From Solanum dulcamara (lineage: Eukaryota; Streptophyta; Magnoliopsida; Solanales; Solanaceae), in the NCBI RefSeq assembly GCF_947179165.1, contig NC_077248.1:50237232-50301231 (forward strand): 64,000 nucleotides of DNA, in the 5' to 3' direction. Shown in pieces: positions 59,035 through 64,000 of this stretch; position 1 is the stretch's first letter; every line of letters starts with the position of its first letter. The notes under the pieces are model-generated. The model searched no databases and was not told where the DNA came from. It saw only the letters and a program-made list of their open reading frames with translations. A program made the translations under genes and the position numbers.

Positions 59035-60074
59035 TGTCATGCCCCCAAACTAGGGCTAAGATGTGACATAGAGATTAGGATTCTTATAGAAACCTCAACC
59101 AAGCGTCTTAGCATTTCATAACATACATAAGGTAGAAAATAAGCAAAAACTCATAAAAGTCCAAGAAGATATAGCATAAATAGAGAGAATCAAGACAACA
59201 TAGACTACTTACACATATATCCAACATGCCTCTATAGGACTACATAGGCAAGGACTAGGGAATATTCCTAGCTCACCCTCAAAGGAAGTAAAATGACATA
59301 ACATGAAATAGTGTAAAACAGCAACATAGTCTAGGAATGACAATAAGAGAAAATAATGACTTTGTTTGCCCTAGAAGCATGAGAACTCACAACAAATGTT
59401 AAAATGGATCGCCAACTAGCCACAAGAATAGGATGCAATGTCTATCCCTATATTGTGATATAATATAGGCAATAAAGTATGTGCTACTATGTTTGAATGT
59501 ACTATATATGTAGGCAACACAATGCATAATAAACTATAAGAGTATCATATAAAAGTAAAGAGAGGATTAGTCATTTAAAACATTTTAAAGACCATACATA
59601 TGTGGGATATAACCATACCCGATATTAAGATCGTGCGATTAATAACATGGAATCCAGTGTCTCCCCATACAATGGAAAAAGGGAATCTACTTGCCAATAT
59701 AAACTCTACCCCATTAAATGGGTCATCATGCTATGTGGATCTACTAGCGAGGCCATATTCGCAATAATCCTATGGTGGCAATAATTTAAGGGACTAGGGG
59801 TTGCTACTAAGGCTTAGGTCAAGACCCCACCTCAAATTCCTCTCGTTGCTAAGTCAACATCCCATGGAATACATATCATTATCATAAATCATACATGTCA
59901 TAAATAATAAGCTTTTCATACTTCATAAAACTTGTTCATAAGAGCAGTACATTGTCATGTGATTCATGTAATGTGGTGTAGGTCTTCCATCATTATGAAT
60001 CCTATTTATAGAAGCATCATTAAGGTCTTAATTCACCTTCTTAATTAAGGATCTTAAGTCTCCCTAATGTTAAC
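59035..60074 (-). mobile_element. E3 5' LTR, truncated
   Basis: Starts TGTCATGCCCCC and aligns with 54896-55910 of the 3' LTR. It stops at CCCTAATGTTAAC, where the LTR of E4 begins, so the U3 half is missing within the window. Confidence 0.8.
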
Positions 60075-62501
60075 TGTCGCGACTAGACCTAGAGCCTAGT
60101 AGTAATACGGTGATCTCCCGATAGGGCTCCAACTAAGCCTCTTAACATATCATAAAGCATACATAAGATAAACAATAAGCAAAAATTCATAAAAGTCCAA
60201 GGAGACAAGCATATATAGAGAGAATCAAGATAACATAGAATCTTTATACATATACCCAACATGCCTCTACATGACTACATAGGCGGGGACTAGGACATGT
60301 TCCTAGCTCACCTTCAAAGAAAGTAATGAACAACATAGAATATTCTTTAAACATCATCATAGTCTAAAAAACAATAAAGGAAACAATAACTTGGGTTTCC
60401 CTCGAAGCATGAGGTCTCACCACACTAATCATCAATGGAACACCAACTAGTCACGGGAAGAGGATAGAATGTTTGTCTCTATAATGTGATATAATATAGG
60501 CAAAAGGTATGCGTCAGTACTTTAAATATACTAAGTATGTGAGCAATGCAATGCATGACATAAAAGAATTAATTTAATGATCAAGGTTATTACACAGATA
60601 AGTAAACCATTTATGTGAAATAGTGAATCATGAGTAAGGCTAATGTCATTTAAATTCATAATGCACTCTCAAAAAGAGAACTTGTCCAATGTATGGATAA
60701 TCAAAAGTCATAATGGAAAACCATAAATGAGTTTGCAAATTAATAAGTAGTGGTAAGTATCTTAAATTATATTGAGAATCATAAAATCATGAGTGAGAAA
60801 AACGTACTTTACTTTGTGAGAGACATATTAACCATAGTAAGAAATACCTTGAACACTGAGAGAGAGACCTTTTTAACTTTGTGAAAGTGACCGTTAACCG
60901 ACATAAACCATGTGAGCTAGAGTCCCAATGTTTACCCATACATTGGAGGAAAGGGGGAGACTACTTGCTAAGGTAGACTCCTATATGCCTAAGTGGATCC
61001 ACCAAGATACATGAAGGATCGAGCCTCAACTACAGGTGTCCCTCAAAGGAATCAAACCTATTCTATGGGTGATCCTTTAACCTATGGTGGCATGTGATTA
61101 TGGGACAATGGGATCTTTTTATTGGTCTCTTGACTTTACTATGGGAGAGAATACCTATCTAAGGTTCACTCGGTGATAGGTAAACTCTCAGCAGAATAGG
61201 AAAACCATAAGACATAAAGTCAACATCAAGTGGGAGGGGCCATATCTACTACCCGTCCACCATTTATTAAAACACAATCATATAATAGCTCCTTAATCTT
61301 ATCTCATGTAATGTGAGTGTAGGCCTTTCATCATTACATATCTTTATTCATAAAACATCATTAGGGTCTTAAGTCACCCTCTTTCATAAAGCTTGCTTGA
61401 AACATCATTCGGACATCATCCAAAACCTTTCATGAGTCATTCATAAATATTCATTGAAAATCCCTTGAAATTCAATGATCATGACTTATACTTGAAAATG
61501 AGGTTAAAACTTGATTACATGATCAATTGACTCGTAAATCATGAAATTTAATTAAAAACATGCATGATCATATACTTTATATCAACCCATACATAATTCA
61601 TGAAAATAATATCAATTGGAAGTATAATTGAAAATATCCATAATCCATATAATAAACCCTAAAGATCAATGTAGGACAATTCATAGAAGAACTCTTCAAT
61701 TTAATGCAATAATTATCAATTTATATTAAAATAGATTCATAATCATAATTCATGCAATTGGATTGAAGATCATAAAACTCATAAAAATATATACTTTAAT
61801 TGATTGAAATATAAGAAATTGGTTGGGCTCCGTGGGTGAAAGTACCCTATGATCAAATACAAACATACCTTGAGTGAGAAAACAAAAGAATTTGGATGAA
61901 TTTGAGAGTTTTGATTGAGAGCTTGAGTGAATTTCTTGGAAGTCTTCAATGAAGTTCTTGAGAGCATATTGTAGAGGGAGAAATATTTGAGTGGTGAATT
62001 GTAGAAGAATGAATGAAATTAGAGGCGTAGGTTAGTTTATAGAGCAAAATTAGGTCCTAAAAACGTCCAGGTTGATTACTAACATTTAGTGAAATATTTA
62101 AAGTACCCACCCCCAGCTTAAAACTGAATTTGGGACACGTAAATGGCATTTGGAAATGTGTTTTATGAAATACAAGGTACATTGGATTCATCACATGCGA
62201 TTTATGCCTAACTTGTCCGAAAGTGCTTTTTGGCCAGATTTTGAGTAAAATTGCACTATGGGGAAGCAAGTCCGCAATGCGTACATGTCGCGCACCTCCT
62301 ATTTTGTACAATTCTTGAAGAAATGTTCTTTCGATATAAGAGTCCTAAAAATTCACCAGGACCATTTTCCCTCAGCTTTTGACTCCCTGATCGATATTTC
62401 TAACTCGGATTTGCCAACAAAGATACAGATAATGTGTTACGCAAGTGACCTATTCCCAAGACATTTTTAGGCACTTATGAGAATTTTTGAGGAATGTTAC
62501 A
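60075..62501 (-). mobile_element. E4 3' LTR, subfamily A, expanded
   Basis: 2427 bp, from TGTCGCGACTAGACC to GGAATGTTACA, followed by AATATCTCCTCCTTGGG (polypurine tract). It is about 430 bp longer than the E3 LTR, with extra sequence around 60560-61260. Otherwise it matches closely in 61360-62200. Confidence 0.8.
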
Positions 62502-64000
62502 ATATCTCCTCCTTGGGAACATTCGTCCTCGAATGTGGAAAGACTAGTTTGAGTAGAGACAAAGTATAATTACCAACCCAATCATGAATATAATAACAAA
62601 ACTTCTAAATACCAACATCATTTAAAAATAGGTTCATGAGTATGCATACATATAATAAGACAAAGAGAGATTATAATGTAGGAACTTGGAGGATTTTAGC
62701 ATGAAGAACTAAAATACCTTAGTTCGGAAGAGAAGAAAAGAGATAGGGATATCATTTCATCATGTCTGCTTCTGCTTCCCATGTACTACTCTCTACTTGT
62801 TGATTCCTCCATAAGACTTTAACGGATAAAACTGCCTTGTTTCTCAACCTTTTAACTCAGTTGTCCAAAATCCCAACCGGAACCTCCTTATAAGTCAAAC
62901 TTTCTTCAACATTCATATTACCCAAAGGTACAATGACATTAGGATCACCAACACATTTCCTCAATATTTATACATGGAATACCGGATGAGCCAAGGCTAA
63001 CTCTAATGACCATTTTAATTTCATAGGCAACTTCACCAATACGCCTTAGGGCCCTTTACCTCTATAGAAAATTCTATCACAAGAGTAATACCCCTTACTA
63101 CCATTTGCAATTGACCTTGAGACCCAATCAAGAAATACCAAATACATCGTACATTCACCCACATACGATCAACACCACATTCAAGCCTTGTTCTATAACC
63201 ACTTTAATACACTTACTTCGAACTCTTAATAAGAAATCATGAATATCCTACTATATTCACTCACATATCTACAACCACACATTCGAGCATACCATTCTAA
63301 CCACTTTATGGCACTATCAAAGTCAACATCTCTTAAGAATTTTCATGTCTAACTTAGCATCTCTACATATGCATTTGTATTACCTCCTACCAAAGGGCAT
63401 ACCAATATACTCTTACCTATCTATTACAGATAAAAAGATCTTGTCTAGCTCCTCCTCCATATCTATAATCTTAAATGTAATAAGCATACTTCAATTATCA
63501 CACTACGGAACACCCACTCTCTCCCAAATATTCCCTAATTCATCCATCGAGAGTTATTGGCTCTACTCAATACCATTTTTCTTAGGCCATAAATATTTCA
63601 AACACATAACCGACCTTGGTACGAAGTACTCCATCTCCCCCTTGTAAGACAACCTAGATCTTATTATACAGTACCAATCATAATTCCAAATCATCTCAAA
63701 CAAGAACACCATCCTCATTAGTATTACTCAAACTTACCCCTAAATACCAAATCAAACCGGGGTATTAATCAAAAAAGGCTCTAGCAGGATTTTGGGACAT
63801 ACATCAAATCTTATAGCAAAGACCTGCAAATTACCCATAATCATATCGGAAGTCTCCTCAACATCTGTCCTAACTAGGAGTGCATAAAACCTATTGTGGC
63901 GTGGTCCACTACCTTGGTAAGCTTGTCTACCTTGAGTAACTTGCCTTTGAGGGCGTCCTTCTCTCCATTTGTTAACTCATTAAGAGATCTTGTGCCCTAT
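62502..64000 (-). mobile_element. E4 interior, non-autonomous gypsy, runs off the window
   Basis: Right to left: gag end (63900-64000), protease piece with FLINTPV (about 63755-63780), a junction to the integrase spacer (YLGVSLSNTNEDGVLV, about 63700-63750), integrase N-terminus (63545-63700), filler (63060-63545) and the chromodomain-like end (62690-63060). RT, RNase H and integrase core are absent, as in E3. The 5' LTR lies beyond 64000. Confidence 0.75.

Larger units (their letters stand above)
54896..60074 (-). mobile_element. Gypsy element E3, non-autonomous, inserted in E2 gag
   Basis: Reversed element: 3' LTR 54896-56894, polypurine tract, short interior 56895-59034, primer site, and 5' LTR 59035-60074 truncated by E4. 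The interior of about 2.1 kb holds gag, a piece of protease, the integrase N-terminus and the integrase C-terminus, but no RT, RNase H active core or integrase core. The same arrangement recurs in E4. TGAAG (54891-54895) would be one target duplication copy; the other is not visible. Confidence 0.8.

Noticed and set aside
61779..62470. Short frames in 61779-62470
   Set aside because: They lie in the U3 of the E4 LTR and are not conserved in the matching part of the E3 LTR.
1..64000. Intact host genes, tRNA or rRNA genes, organelle insertions, endogenous pararetrovirus
   Set aside because: No cloverleaf, rRNA signature, organelle gene or pararetroviral protein was recognised; all protein motifs seen belong to retrotransposons.

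Overview
This window is plant nuclear DNA, most likely from a Solanaceae genome. It is AT-rich and built from layered retrotransposons: chromodomain (Tekay/Del-like) Ty3/gypsy elements with TGTAAGAC...GGTCATGACA long terminal repeats (LTRs), an RTE-clade LINE, a plant L1 LINE with a C-terminal RNase H, a Ty1/copia remnant and a Tat/Ogre-like remnant. The genus cannot be fixed from the sequence alone. I found no intact host gene, tRNA, rRNA or CRISPR array. The window looks like gene-poor, pericentromeric-type heterochromatin.

Layout. 1-7640: a non-coding remnant with Tat/Ogre-like architecture. It has an LTR-end-like motif near 63-133, 91-bp-spaced hairpins, two minisatellite arrays (3713-4800 and 4908-5880) and an LTR from 6209 with a TATA box. 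7655-9477: a reversed gypsy gag/protease fragment. 9478-12676: a gypsy LTR plus primer site plus broken gag, cut off by a second LTR (12677-14700). 14701-17850: an RTE LINE on the minus strand. 17851-21874: an old LTR split by a complete 2.27-kb solo LTR. 22000-24344: a reversed LTR fragment and unassigned sequence. 24345-26632: another solo LTR.

26638-43399 is the best preserved element (called E1). It is a gypsy element with two about 2-kb LTRs, a decayed gag-pol on the plus strand and near-matching 5-bp target duplications. Its 5' LTR was later split by an 8-kb L1 LINE on the minus strand (27478-35484), which still carries an open reverse transcriptase. 44031-48232 is a long LTR of another family with a 712-bp internal tandem duplication. 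48435-49862 is a copia remnant. 50025-51157 is an LTR fragment. 51158-54895 is a reversed gypsy pol/gag (E2), cut by E3 (54896-60074). E3 is in turn followed by E4 (60075 to the window end).

How the parts relate: the coding pieces are gag, protease, reverse transcriptase, RNase H and integrase of retrotransposons, and nearly all carry stops or frameshifts. Two observations stand out. First, E3 and E4 are separate insertions that lack the same parts of pol (RT/RNase H and the integrase core) and carry the same non-coding filler, so they look like members of a non-autonomous family moved in trans. Second, the L1 has a 2.76-kb 3' region with about eight degenerate repeats, each containing a splice-acceptor-like core. 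I did not find a clearly new biological system beyond these.
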